DNA from: Williamsia sp.
GTDB lineage: Bacteria > Bacteroidota > Bacteroidia > Chitinophagales > Chitinophagaceae
NCBI GenBank assembly: GCA_015069695.1
Contig: JADCRZ010000001.1
Span: 310,001 to 374,000 of the forward strand
Direction of reading: 5' to 3'
DNA: 64,000 nucleotides
The notes below the pieces were generated by a model, which was not told the origin of the DNA, did not search any database, and saw only the letters and a list, made by a program, of their open reading frames with translations. This document shows positions 50,384 through 60,117 of this stretch, piece by piece. The stretch's first letter is position 1; the number at the start of each line of letters is the position of its first letter. The position numbers and the translations under genes are program-made.

Positions 50384-51358
50384 TTAAAAATCCTGGTGCT
50401 CATACACTTCTGCATGGATCCATTTGCGGATATTTTCCAGGAACACCTGGAAGGAATGTTTTCCGTCTATGTATCGCCTGTTCTGCAGGGCTTCGATGGC
50501 TTCCTGTGCAAAGAGGTGTGCTTCTTCTGCAGGCTTGCCTACCAGGATGCGCACGGTAGAATCATCCTCATGGGGGTTGCCGGCTTTGTGCCTTGTATGC
50601 GCAGCCAGCAGCGAACCTTGTGCTACCATAATAGCATGCTCGCCGGACAATCTTTTCAGCAGCCTGATCTTATCCTTGCTTACACCGCCGGCATAAGTAG
50701 CAGCCAGGCCAACGCCCGACCAGATATGCGGCTGGCGGTTTTCCGGGAAGGCAGCAATGGTTTGGGCAATTCTTTTTGGATCACCTGCATTGTAAAACCA
50801 GAGCGCGCGGCCAATGCCATTGTCGTAGCGCTCCAGGTAAAATGCATCGTTGGAGATGGTAGCAGGAACCCAGAAATCGTGAACGGTCTTTTTGGTTTTG
50901 AAATAAGCATAGTAAAAGCCAATGCCATCCAGGATCAGGCAGCCGCTGGTAGGGGAGGCTTTATCAAGAAATTTTTTAAAGGAAAGGTTGAACACACCGG
51001 AGGCAAGCCCTGCACCGATATACGACATATATTCATGCTTGTTACCAGGGCCTTTTACAAATCTCCAGAAGCGATTCTTGTCGCGCAGGGAAAACAGGTC
51101 GAGGGCATACAGGCCCATGCCCATGCCTTCATTAAAAAAGCCTACCAGCTCGTTCCTGACGGAGGCGGTGGTTGTTTCCAGGTCTTTGTTTAAGCCGTAT
51201 TCAACGGCTGCGTTGTAGCCGCTCACTACGGTTTTTGCTACCAGTTCAAGCCGGGGTTGGGTATCATAGCCTGGTGCAAAGCCTCTCGCCTTAAAGCCGA
51301 CTTCTGAAAGCCCCAATCCAAGTACCTGTTTTCTGATTGTTTGGAGGTTGTAGATCAT
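50384..51358 (-). CDS. unbL: DUF1702 (UnbL-like) enediyne cassette protein
   Basis: 324 residues. Matches DUF1702 motifs: GFYYAYFKTKKTVHDFWVPA, YLERYDNGIGRALWFYNAGDP, AQTIAAFPENRQPHIWSGVG and GLAATYAGGVSKDKIRLLKR. The family is almost always found beside an enediyne PKS; its biochemical role is unknown. Here it is the first gene of the run, 67 bp before the PKS, and so probably begins the operon. No signal peptide or membrane helix. Confidence 0.9.
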   Translation of the reverse strand: MIYNLQTIRKQVLGLGLSEVGFKARGFAPGYDTQPRLELVAKTVVSGYNAAVEYGLNKDLETTTASVRNELVGFFNEGMGMGLYALDLFSLRDKNRFWRFVKGPGNKHEYMSYIGAGLASGVFNLSFKKFLDKASPTSGCLILDGIGFYYAYFKTKKTVHDFWVPATISNDAFYLERYDNGIGRALWFYNAGDPKRIAQTIAAFPENRQPHIWSGVGLAATYAGGVSKDKIRLLKRLSGEHAIMVAQGSLLAAHTRHKAGNPHEDDSTVRILVGKPAEEAHLFAQEAIEALQNRRYIDGKHSFQVFLENIRKWIHAEVYEHQDF

Positions 51359-51704
51359 GTGTGTAACGTTGTGGTATAAACGAAATGGTTGTTATGTTGC
51401 TTGGTAGTGATTGGCATGGTGTGCAACTGCCGGTGTCTGGATCAGCGTGCGGCTCGCATGAAAGTCCGGCAGGCATAAGAATCTGTCGGGGAGAGAGGAG
51501 AGAAGCAAACAAAATGTGAAAACAATTTCTGAACCTTGATTTACAGGATGGGGGTAAATGTCTTGAAGTTTGATTCCAGGGATTGGAAGGATTGAGGGAT
51601 GCTAGTGATTGGATTTGAACTCAGACCGGCTGAAAATAAGAAAGGTTCTACAGGCCAATGTGTATTGGCCTGTAGAACCTTCATGCGCGAGCTACTGTGC
51701 CGGC
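51359..51704. other. 346-bp gap upstream of the biosynthetic operon
   Basis: It should contain the operon promoter (minus strand) between about 51359 and 51600, but I cannot identify a confident TTTG/TAnnTTTG pair. The left half shows no coding sequence. The terminator at 51642-51681 belongs to the gene upstream. Confidence 0.5.
51642..51681 (-). terminator. Terminator of the FG-GAP gene upstream of the cluster
   Basis: A perfect 18-bp stem (51642-51659 with 51664-51681), loop GTGT. On the minus strand it is followed by TTTCTTATTTTC. It separates the FG-GAP gene (stop at 51705) from the biosynthetic operon. Confidence 0.9.
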
Positions 51705-54700
51705 TTACCGCTGCACCACGATCTTCTCCACCCGCACGCCTGCAGTGCTGGTTACCTTTACATAGTATACACCAGTTGGCAGATTGCGCAGATTAAGGAG
51801 CTGGATAAATACCCGCCCTGTAGTCCGGACGGTTCTTCTTTCTACAACGGTGCCATTCTCTGTAAATATGTCCAGGTTAACAACCGATTCCCTTATGCCC
51901 GACAGCAGCAGGGTTGCTACCCCGGTTGTTGGATTGGGATAGAGCTGTACGTTGAGCGCCGAATCGCTGCCCGTGCCTGTACCTGGAGTAGTTGTGGGCG
52001 GGGTGCCGATCTTCCACACGGAAATACTGCCGCTTACGGTGTTGGCTGCTGTAATTTCAGGGATGTTGTCGCCGTCCAGGTCGCCGATGGTGACGTTTAC
52101 CGGATAGCCGGCTGCGATCAGGTCAATTTTTGTTGAAAAAGAATAGCTGGCTATTGTTCCTGCGGAGCTGGTATTGCGCAGCACTGAAAAAGTATTGTCT
52201 GTGGAGTTGGCCGTTACCAGGTCTGCCTTGCCATCTCCATCCAGGTCGCCGAGGGCTATGGAGAAAGGATTGGCGCCCGTGGCAAAATCAACCCTGGGGG
52301 CAAAGGATGCTGCCGTGATAGCACCTGTACTGCCTGTGTTGCGCAACACCGATACGGCACTGGAACCATAGTTCGATACAGCGATGTCTGTTTTTCCATC
52401 GCCGTCTATATCACCTGCCACAATGCTGTTGGGACTGGTGCCTGCAGCGAATTCTACCTTTGCTGCAAAAGAGCTTGTGTCGATCGTACCTGCAGCTGAT
52501 ACATTGCGGAACACGGAAATGTTGTTGGAGCGCTCGTTGGCTACCAGAATATCAGGTCTTCCGTCATTGTCTACATCGGCAACAGCAACAGAGCGGGGGT
52601 AGTCGCCGGCTGCAAAATCTACCTTGTATGCAAACAAAACTGTTTGAGATCCTGCCGGGGTTATATTCCGCAGAACAGATATAGTACCTACGTATTGATT
52701 CGTCACAACCAGGTCAGGCTTCCCATCTCCATCCAGGTCGCTTACTGCAAAAGAAGCTATATGAGTGCCTGCATCTACGCCACCAGCTGGCACCAGCGAA
52801 ACCGAGCGGACAGGAGGAGGATTTTTTGTGTTGCGTAAAATGCCAATGTAATTGACAGCCGGGCTTAATGTGATCACATCCAGTGAGCCATCACCATCCA
52901 TGTCCTGAACAGAAACGGCACGTGGCCCGGTTGCAATCGGAAAGTCTGTTTTTGTAGAAAAGGAATTGGAATATATGCCTCCGCTCTTGTTTTCAGACAG
53001 CACGCTCAGGGTATTGGCATTTTCATTCACGCCAACCAGATCTGTTTTTCCATCTCCATCCAAGTCGCCGTAAGCCACACCATAGGTATCGTTACTGGCC
53101 ACATTAAAGTCAACGCGGTACTGGTAGAAGTTAGCTGGTATTCCATTGCCAAATGGATTGGTAAAGGTGGTTATAAACGGCTTGGAGGAATAGGCAGTTA
53201 GCGTCGAAAGGTTGTTCAGCAGAGAGATAGGCTGATATGTAGCACCTGCAGGTACTGTTACGGTAAGGGATTGAGTCGTTCCACTGATTACCGTTGCTTT
53301 TTGAACACCAAAATACACCGTATTGCTGGTTGCAACCGGATTAAAGCCGGTACCTGTGATGGTCACAGTGCTGCCTGCCGTGCCATTGGCAGGGCTGAAC
53401 GAATTGATGACCGGTGCACTTGGCGGAAAAAATGCCAGTACAGAAACATCGTTTGTTGCGACATTGGCAGATATGAGTTCGGGTTCGCCGTCGCCATCCA
53501 GGTCACCCAGTGCTGCACTTACAGGGTAGGCACCTGTAGCAAACGATGTGATGGAGGCAAAGGAAGAAGCCTCAATACTACCTCCGGTAAATGTATTCTG
53601 CAGCACAGACAGTTTGTCTGATGTGGCATTGGCTACAATTATGTCGGGCTTGCCATCTCCGTTTGCATCACCTGCAATTACTGAAAATGGCTGGGAGCCT
53701 GCGCTATAATCCATCTTCGGTGCAAAGGACGAAGCGGTAACAGCACCTGAAGTAGCTGTATTCCGCAAAACAGAAACCGAGTTGGATCCGTAGTTAGATA
53801 CAATCAGATCTACTCTGTCATCACCATTTATGTCACTTGCAGCTATGCATCCGGGATTGTTACCTGTAGCAAAGCTGACGGGAGAAGCAAAAGAAGACGC
53901 ATCAATGCCAGTGGAGGTCGAGAGGCTGTGAAGCACAGATACCGTGTTAGCCTGTTCGTTAACAGCTGCAATGTCTACCTTTTTATCTCCGTCCACATCG
54001 ACAATAACTACTGAGCGGGGTGCGTTACCGGCCGGAAAGTCTACTTTGTTTGCAAAAAAATTGGTGCCGGTATCTCCATGCGCAAAGATGTTGCGCAGTA
54101 CCGATACTGAATTTGCACTCAGGTTGGCTACCACTACATCCGGCCTTCCGTCACTGTCAACATCCTGGATGGCGACAGAAACAGCACCACTTCCGACAGA
54201 AAAGTTCACCTTGGCAGCAAACGTAATGTCACTGGCAGAAGCGATAGTAGTGGTATTGATAAGTACAGAAATGGTTTCTTCTGCTGAATTAACCACTACA
54301 ATATCAGGCTTGCCGTCAGCATTCACATCTCCAATGGCTGCTGCACGCGGATCATTGCCAACGGGCAGCTGCAAAGTGCCTGCAAAGGATGTAGCGGTTA
54401 TATTGCCATAAGCAGCTGCATTGCGCATGATGGAAACCGTTTTAGCAGCTGCATTCACTGCCACAATTTCCGGTTTGCCATCCATGTTCAGGTCGGCTGT
54501 TGTTACGAAGAAGGGTGTGGTAGCAGCAGATGACTGATTGCCGGTAGCCAAATCGATCCTTGGCTTGTAAAAGTTATCAGATATGTTTCTGCGGCGTGGA
54601 TTGTTAAACGTGGTAATGAAGGGTTTGCCAGCATAGGCTGTCTGATAGTTGGCTGTGTTCGATACAGAAACGGGCTGGTGAGTAGCTCCTGCCGGTACTG

Positions 54701-54935
54701 TTACTGTTAAGCTCGTGGCCGAAGCATTGGTGACTGTAGCTCTTACCGCTCCGAAATAGACGATGTTGCCTGCAGGGGAAGCATTGAAATTAACACCGTT
54801 CAGCGTAAGAGAAGTGCCTGCAGGGCCACTGGCCGGATTAAAGGAAGATATTTTCGGCTGGGCAAGTCCGCTTAGCCCGGTGAGTAACAGCAAAGCATGC
54901 AATGGTTTAAGATAAAGAGGTAGATTTTTTGACAT
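51705..54935 (-). CDS. Giant FG-GAP/IPT repeat protein with T9SS sorting domain (paralogue 1)
   Basis: 1076 residues. Signal peptide to about 25; IPT/TIG domain about 28-115 (ISSFNPASGPAGTSLTLNG); FG-GAP/VCBS block to about 500; a second IPT near 510-600 (INSFSPANGTAGSTVTITG); a second FG-GAP block to about 970; T9SS type A sorting domain about 990-1076 (LNVQLYPNPTTGVATLLLSG, LPTGVYYVKVTS). Each repeat is about 60 residues with the Ca-binding form GDLDGDGKPD followed by VANxxSNTVSVLRN. Likely a cell-surface adhesin, polysaccharide-binding or calcium-binding structural protein. Upstream of the enediyne operon on the same strand but closed by its own terminator. Confidence 0.88.
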   Translation of the reverse strand: MSKNLPLYLKPLHALLLLTGLSGLAQPKISSFNPASGPAGTSLTLNGVNFNASPAGNIVYFGAVRATVTNASATSLTVTVPAGATHQPVSVSNTANYQTAYAGKPFITTFNNPRRRNISDNFYKPRIDLATGNQSSAATTPFFVTTADLNMDGKPEIVAVNAAAKTVSIMRNAAAYGNITATSFAGTLQLPVGNDPRAAAIGDVNADGKPDIVVVNSAEETISVLINTTTIASASDITFAAKVNFSVGSGAVSVAIQDVDSDGRPDVVVANLSANSVSVLRNIFAHGDTGTNFFANKVDFPAGNAPRSVVIVDVDGDKKVDIAAVNEQANTVSVLHSLSTSTGIDASSFASPVSFATGNNPGCIAASDINGDDRVDLIVSNYGSNSVSVLRNTATSGAVTASSFAPKMDYSAGSQPFSVIAGDANGDGKPDIIVANATSDKLSVLQNTFTGGSIEASSFASITSFATGAYPVSAALGDLDGDGEPELISANVATNDVSVLAFFPPSAPVINSFSPANGTAGSTVTITGTGFNPVATSNTVYFGVQKATVISGTTQSLTVTVPAGATYQPISLLNNLSTLTAYSSKPFITTFTNPFGNGIPANFYQYRVDFNVASNDTYGVAYGDLDGDGKTDLVGVNENANTLSVLSENKSGGIYSNSFSTKTDFPIATGPRAVSVQDMDGDGSLDVITLSPAVNYIGILRNTKNPPPVRSVSLVPAGGVDAGTHIASFAVSDLDGDGKPDLVVTNQYVGTISVLRNITPAGSQTVLFAYKVDFAAGDYPRSVAVADVDNDGRPDILVANERSNNISVFRNVSAAGTIDTSSFAAKVEFAAGTSPNSIVAGDIDGDGKTDIAVSNYGSSAVSVLRNTGSTGAITAASFAPRVDFATGANPFSIALGDLDGDGKADLVTANSTDNTFSVLRNTSSAGTIASYSFSTKIDLIAAGYPVNVTIGDLDGDNIPEITAANTVSGSISVWKIGTPPTTTPGTGTGSDSALNVQLYPNPTTGVATLLLSGIRESVVNLDIFTENGTVVERRTVRTTGRVFIQLLNLRNLPTGVYYVKVTSTAGVRVEKIVVQR

Positions 54936-55325
54936 GTTCCTTTTGTGGTATATGGTTTACAAATAGTTTACAGCTCTCTGTCACAATCGGTTTCGCAATG
55001 AGGTGCTTGCAGCGTATATATGCAAGTAACCTTGACCAGTGCATTGAACCGAAATCTAATCATTTCCCGGCTGTTCATGTTGTATGATCAACCCTGTAAA
55101 AATGAATGAACTACAATAAGTTTTGGGATTGCTCGTGCAAAAGCGGCTAGTAGATGGTGGCAAAAGGAATTGGACATTTAGAGGTTTAGCACTTGTACCT
55201 TGAAGGGACAAAAATAATATCCGCTTTGAGAAATCAAAACTATTTGCTTGATTTTTTGTAAAACAGAAAACACCTGCCCAAAAGGCAGGTGTTTTTCAAA
55301 AGGGTTGTGCTTGTCTTTTTATTGA
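54936..55325. other. 390-bp gap between FG-GAP genes
   Basis: Promoter of the downstream FG-GAP gene is expected in 54936-55250. No gene visible. The hairpin at 55267-55295 is the terminator of the upstream gene. Confidence 0.5.
55267..55295 (-). terminator. Terminator of the second FG-GAP gene
   Basis: A perfect 12-bp stem (AAAACACCTGCC at 55267-55278 with 55284-55295), loop CAAAA, T-rich on both sides. It lies 30 bases beyond the stop at 55326. Confidence 0.9.
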
Positions 55326-58300
55326 TTAATGATTCACCACCAACTTGCCAATCTGAACGCCATCCAGCCCTGTTATCTTTACAAAATACACACCTGCCGG
55401 CTGTTTATGTAAATCAATCTGTAGTATACCAGTTGTGTTATTTCCTCCGTTGCGCACACTCCTCTTCTCAATTGTGTTCCCGTTTTCATTAAATACTTCA
55501 ACGGTCGCCACCGATGCTTTCAAGACCGGCAGTTGTACAGTAAATACACCCTTGGTTGGATTAGGATACAGCTGCATAACTTTCTGCCTTTCAAAGGTTG
55601 CGCCGTATGTATATAATGAGGCAGCTCCTGTAGTTACTGCTGGAGCTGTATTTATTTTAAGCAAGGAGATGGAACCGCTGCCTGCATTGGCCGCAGCCAG
55701 TTCAGCCAAGCCATCTCCATCCAGATCACCCAGGGCAACACTGACCGGGTAGCCACCCACATTAAAATCAGCTTTTCCGGCAAAGGATGAAACATTGATG
55801 CTTCCTGCTGAGCTGGTGTTGCGCAATACAGAAATGGTGTTGGCGTTGGAATTTGCTGTTATCAGGTCAGGCTTTCCATCACCATCCGCATCTCCCATTA
55901 TCAGGTAAAAAGGATTAAGGCCTGTGGTAAAATCAACTTTGGGCGCAAAAGAACCTTCATTAATAATTCCTACAGTGCTAGTATTGCGCAGAACAGAAAC
56001 CGTGCTGCTGCTGTAGCTGGCTGTTACCAGATCGGGTTTGCCATCTCCGTCTACATCCCCCAATGAAACGGCAGGAAGGTGAGGGCTTGCCGTGAAATCT
56101 ATTCTGTTTGCAAAAGAAAGGACCTGTGCACTGCCGGTATTTCGCATAACTGACACGGTACCAGATTGTTCATTGCCCACCACAACGTCCGGCTTTCCAT
56201 CCCCATCTATATCGCCAAGGGTAACCGAGCGAGGAAGAAAGCCTGGATACAGGTAAATTCTTTCCAGGATTGGGAAAGAATTGGCAGAGATAAATCCGCG
56301 GATAGATGCATTGCGCCAAACCTCTGCATTTCCTGATGCATTGGCAATTACAAGCTCAGGCTTGCCATCTCCGTTGAGATCACCGGTGGCAAAAGAATAA
56401 ACCGAGCCAGCCGTGCGGAAGTCTGTCCGCGGTCCAAAAGAAGCGGCAGTAAGAGGGCCGGAAGTAGACATATTTCTGTATATAGAAATGGTATAGGCAT
56501 TCGGACAGGAAACAATAAGGTCCAGTCTTCCATCGCCGTCCAGATCACTGATTCCGATCGCCCGGGGCGCATAACCGGTGGGTAGATCTATCTTGCCCGC
56601 AAAAGAAGTTGCGTCTATGCTGCCGGATGTAGCGGTGTTACGCAGGATAGAAATAGTATGGGTTGTATCGGTTACTGCAACCAACTCTGGTTTGCCATCA
56701 CCATCCAGGTCGCCGGTGGCAACCGCAAAGGTGTGCGGACTATCCAGGGCAAGCTCGATTTTTGAACGATAAAAATTAACAGGAACACCGGTTCCCAAGG
56801 GATTGGTAAAAGTTGGTATGAATGGCTTGGAAGAAGATCCGCTCAAGCCTCTTGTATTGTCCAGTACCGCAATAGGATGATAGGTCGCGCCTGCAGGGAC
56901 AGATACTGTTAGCATGGTTGAGGACCCCGCCAATACCAACGCTTTTACCGCGCCGAAATACACTGTATTGTTGGCAGCCTCTTCATTAAAGTTGGTTCCA
57001 GTAATGGTTATTGTTGTCCCTGCCGGTCCGCTCTCCGGCGAAAATCCGTTGATGGCGGGCGGTTGTGCAATGCTGTAGGAAAGCACTGATATGTTGTCCG
57101 CTCCGGCATTAACCGACATCAGTTCAGTAATTCCATCTCCATCCAGATCACCGGTGGCAACGCCGGTCGGGTAGCCGCCAGTTGCAAAGTCTTTTGCCGT
57201 TTCAAACGAAGCAGCTGTAATGCTGCCTGCAAAAGCCTTGTTGCGCAAAACCGACAGGCTGTTGGAAGCAGTGCTGGCAACAATCAAATCCCCTTTGCCA
57301 TCACCATCCGCTTCTCCTAATGCGACAAAGAAAGGCTGCGCACCAGTAGAGAAATCGATTTTATCAGCAAATGAGGCTGCTGTAATGCTGCCCGCAGCAG
57401 CTGTATTGCGCAGCACCGACACGGAGTTGGAACCATAATTACACACCACCAAGTCGTTCTTTCCATCTCCATCAATATCACCTGCAGCAATACAGTTGGG
57501 ATTGTTGCCGGTCGCGAACCCTGTCATAGGGGAAAAAGAAGATGCATCAATTATTCCTGCTGAAGCAACCGTGTTGCGCAGTACCGATACCGTGTTGGAA
57601 CGCTCATTGACTACCGCAATATCAGCTTTGCCATCTCCATCGAGGTCACTGACTGCAACAGAACGTGGATAATTTCCCACTGCGTAGTCTACCCTGGGAG
57701 CAAACGGAGGTGCGCTGGCAGTGTAAAGGTTGTATAGGTTGCGGAACACGGACACCGTGCCGGATGAAAGATTGGCCACTATGATGTCAGGCCTGCCGTC
57801 GTCATCTACATCGTCAATAGCCACGGAAAAAGGGTTGGCGCCCGTGGGATAATCGGCCTTGTTGGTAAAAGAACTTGCATCCAGCGTGGAACTGGATGTG
57901 GACCCGTTGGCAAACACTGTTATCGTGCCGGAGCCTGCATTCGCTACTACAATGTCGGGTCTGCCGTCGCTGTTCAGGTCACCAACGGCTACAGCACGCG
58001 GATCAACGCCAACTGGCAGGTTAATTCGGGTATTGAATGAAGATGCATTCACTGTGCTGGGAGAAGAAGTGTTTTTCAGAATAGAAATGGTATTGTCATT
58101 TGCATTTGTTACCACCAGGTCTGGCTTGCCATCGTTGTTCAGATCACTTAGCGTGGCATAGTATGGCAGCCGGCCTGCAGTAAGATTGAATGTTGCCTGA
58201 TAGAAAGTAGACGGAAAAGGTCCTGCTCCATAAGGATTTGTAAAAGCCGGATAGAACAGCCGGGTTGAGTAGCCTGTGAGTCCGTTGTCTGTGTTGAGTG

Positions 58301-59978
58301 TAGAAAGAGGTTGGCTGGTAGCGCCTGGAGGTACAATAACTGTAATGCTGGTAGCCGAGGCGCTTGTTACTGTGGCGCTTACAGCGCCGAAGTAAACAAT
58401 GTTTTTGGCAGCAGCAGAATTGAAGTTATAGCCTGTGATGGTAAGTGGTGTACCGGCCTGAGCGCTGGTCGGTGAGAAAGCCGTAATGACTGGCTGTTGA
58501 ACTGTATTGTTGATATGGAGTACTGTTAGACCACCAAAAGCGCTTACAATTTCAGGTATCCCGTCCCCATCCAGGTCGGCAACCGCCAGCGCGTCAGCAG
58601 CGGTCTCAAAACGCATGGCAGCGGCGAAAGAGGAGGATCCAAGACTTCCGGTACTGGATGTGTTGCGCAGTATAGAAACCCCGCCCAGTTTTGTGTTGTT
58701 TGCCAGCAGATCAACTTTTCCATCCCCATCCACGTCACCGGCAGCGAGTTTGGTCGCATTTCCGGAGTTGCCAGACAGTGAATAATTTACTGGAGTTTCA
58801 AAGGAAGCGTTTGTCAGAATGCCCGGCAAAGAGGTATTGCGAAAAGCCGAGAGTGTATTAAAATCGGCACTGGCGTTTGCAATATCAGGTTTGCCGTCCC
58901 CATCCAGGTCATCTATTATAAAACCGTCACTGTAAGGAGAATTTGATCCGCTGTTAAGATAAAGGGGTGAAGCGAAAGAAGCAGCGTTTAAAGAACCTGG
59001 TGTTGATATATTTCGTAAAATTACAATGCCTGAGCTTGAATTGGTTGCCGCTGTTAGTTCAGCTTTTCCATCACCATCCAGGTCTCTGATCACCATACTG
59101 CCGGAGCCTACGCGAAGGTCGAAGCCGGTAGCAAATGAAGACGAGTTGACAATACCTTGTGTAGTGGTGTTTCTTAAGATGGTAATCGAACTGGTAACAA
59201 GATCATTCGTTACCAGTTCCGGTTTGCCATCGCCATCCAGATCGCCGGCTGCTACATGCACAGGATAAGTTCCGTAAGGAAAGCCTGTTTTGGAAAAAGA
59301 GGCTGCAGTAAGGGAGCCTGCTGCAGAATTGTTCTTAAATACCAACAATCCCTGGCTGGCGCTGATACCTACAACGTCCAGTTTGCCATCACCATCTACA
59401 TCGCTCAGGGTTACGTCGCGCACCTCCCCGGTCACAAGTTCAAACCCCGGCGCAAAAGAGCCGGCGTACACAGAGCCGGTGGTAGAGATATTGCGTTGAA
59501 CAACAATGCCGCTGTAGCCAGCGGTAATTATTTCTGGTTTGCCGTCTCTGTCCAGGTCTCCCACGGCTATTGCATTATAGATGCCAAACGAGAAATTAAC
59601 CTGAGGCAGATAAAAATTAGCCGGCAATCCATTCCCAAAAGGGTTTGTAAAAGTGGTGACAAAAGACTTAACCGAAGAACCTGCCAGTCCGTTACCTGTA
59701 TTGAGAACGGTGATGGGCATGTGGGCAGTACCGGCAGGTACGATGGCTGTTAGCGTAGTGGCAGTGCCTCCAGTAACAGCAGCTTTTACATTCCCAATGT
59801 AAACGGTGTTACTGGCAGGCGTTGCATTGAAGCCGGTGCCGCTGATAAGAATGGAAGTGCCCACGGGGCCACTGACCGGGCTAAAAGAATTGATTTTAGG
59901 CTGTCCATGGCCGTGGGGTCCAGTAAGTAATAGAACGGCACATAGAATAACCGGATAGCATCTTGCAATTTTACTCAT
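55326..59978 (-). CDS. Giant FG-GAP/IPT repeat protein with T9SS sorting domain (paralogue 2)
   Basis: 1550 residues from the ATG at 59978 (MSKIARCYPVILCAVLLLTG, signal peptide); the upstream opening to 60062 is not needed. Three IPT/TIG domains begin near residues 25, 493 and 973 (INSFSPVSGPVGTSILISG, ITAFSPTSAQAGTPLTITG, INGFSPESGPAGTTITITG), each followed by a block of FG-GAP repeats. The end is a T9SS sorting domain (MQLYPNPTKGVFTVQLPV near 1468). Longer than its neighbours by one IPT-plus-FG-GAP unit, suggesting growth by duplication of the whole unit. Surface protein; partner unknown. Confidence 0.88.
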   Translation of the reverse strand: MSKIARCYPVILCAVLLLTGPHGHGQPKINSFSPVSGPVGTSILISGTGFNATPASNTVYIGNVKAAVTGGTATTLTAIVPAGTAHMPITVLNTGNGLAGSSVKSFVTTFTNPFGNGLPANFYLPQVNFSFGIYNAIAVGDLDRDGKPEIITAGYSGIVVQRNISTTGSVYAGSFAPGFELVTGEVRDVTLSDVDGDGKLDVVGISASQGLLVFKNNSAAGSLTAASFSKTGFPYGTYPVHVAAGDLDGDGKPELVTNDLVTSSITILRNTTTQGIVNSSSFATGFDLRVGSGSMVIRDLDGDGKAELTAATNSSSGIVILRNISTPGSLNAASFASPLYLNSGSNSPYSDGFIIDDLDGDGKPDIANASADFNTLSAFRNTSLPGILTNASFETPVNYSLSGNSGNATKLAAGDVDGDGKVDLLANNTKLGGVSILRNTSSTGSLGSSSFAAAMRFETAADALAVADLDGDGIPEIVSAFGGLTVLHINNTVQQPVITAFSPTSAQAGTPLTITGYNFNSAAAKNIVYFGAVSATVTSASATSITVIVPPGATSQPLSTLNTDNGLTGYSTRLFYPAFTNPYGAGPFPSTFYQATFNLTAGRLPYYATLSDLNNDGKPDLVVTNANDNTISILKNTSSPSTVNASSFNTRINLPVGVDPRAVAVGDLNSDGRPDIVVANAGSGTITVFANGSTSSSTLDASSFTNKADYPTGANPFSVAIDDVDDDGRPDIIVANLSSGTVSVFRNLYNLYTASAPPFAPRVDYAVGNYPRSVAVSDLDGDGKADIAVVNERSNTVSVLRNTVASAGIIDASSFSPMTGFATGNNPNCIAAGDIDGDGKNDLVVCNYGSNSVSVLRNTAAAGSITAASFADKIDFSTGAQPFFVALGEADGDGKGDLIVASTASNSLSVLRNKAFAGSITAASFETAKDFATGGYPTGVATGDLDGDGITELMSVNAGADNISVLSYSIAQPPAINGFSPESGPAGTTITITGTNFNEEAANNTVYFGAVKALVLAGSSTMLTVSVPAGATYHPIAVLDNTRGLSGSSSKPFIPTFTNPLGTGVPVNFYRSKIELALDSPHTFAVATGDLDGDGKPELVAVTDTTHTISILRNTATSGSIDATSFAGKIDLPTGYAPRAIGISDLDGDGRLDLIVSCPNAYTISIYRNMSTSGPLTAASFGPRTDFRTAGSVYSFATGDLNGDGKPELVIANASGNAEVWRNASIRGFISANSFPILERIYLYPGFLPRSVTLGDIDGDGKPDVVVGNEQSGTVSVMRNTGSAQVLSFANRIDFTASPHLPAVSLGDVDGDGKPDLVTASYSSSTVSVLRNTSTVGIINEGSFAPKVDFTTGLNPFYLIMGDADGDGKPDLITANSNANTISVLRNTSSAGSINVSSFAGKADFNVGGYPVSVALGDLDGDGLAELAAANAGSGSISLLKINTAPAVTTGAASLYTYGATFERQKVMQLYPNPTKGVFTVQLPVLKASVATVEVFNENGNTIEKRSVRNGGNNTTGILQIDLHKQPAGVYFVKITGLDGVQIGKLVVNH

Positions 59979-60117
59979 GATTCCTGTTACTTGTCTTGGT
60001 ATTTGTATCTGATTTTTAAAATATTTTCCCTTAAGCTTATCTATTCCAACTTGATTTTGCAACTGTAGAATACTGACAGGTAACTACACTGCTCCCGGGG
60101 TGATCCAGGTCTTGCTA

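Larger units (their letters stand above)
30907..51358 (-). other. Enediyne-type polyketide biosynthetic gene cluster (about 20 kb)
   Basis: Fifteen genes, all on the minus strand. In transcription order: DUF1702 (UnbL), enediyne-type PKS, hot-dog thioesterase, ABC ATPase, ABC permease, MoaD-like carrier, small membrane protein, LolA-like protein, outer-membrane barrel, CxxCH lipoprotein, rhodanese-E1, then after a 452-bp gap with two large hairpins UnbV, UnbU, CxxCH lipoprotein and Sfp-type PPTase. The five core genes are those that define enediyne cassettes. Boundaries are inferred from strand, spacing and function; the PPTase and E1 could be shared with other pathways. Confidence 0.85.

Noticed and set aside
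30907-51358. Signs of a self-resistance or warhead-maturation gene in the cluster
   Set aside because: I looked for P450, halogenase, glycosyltransferase, CalC-like or SgcB-like genes and found none between these positions.
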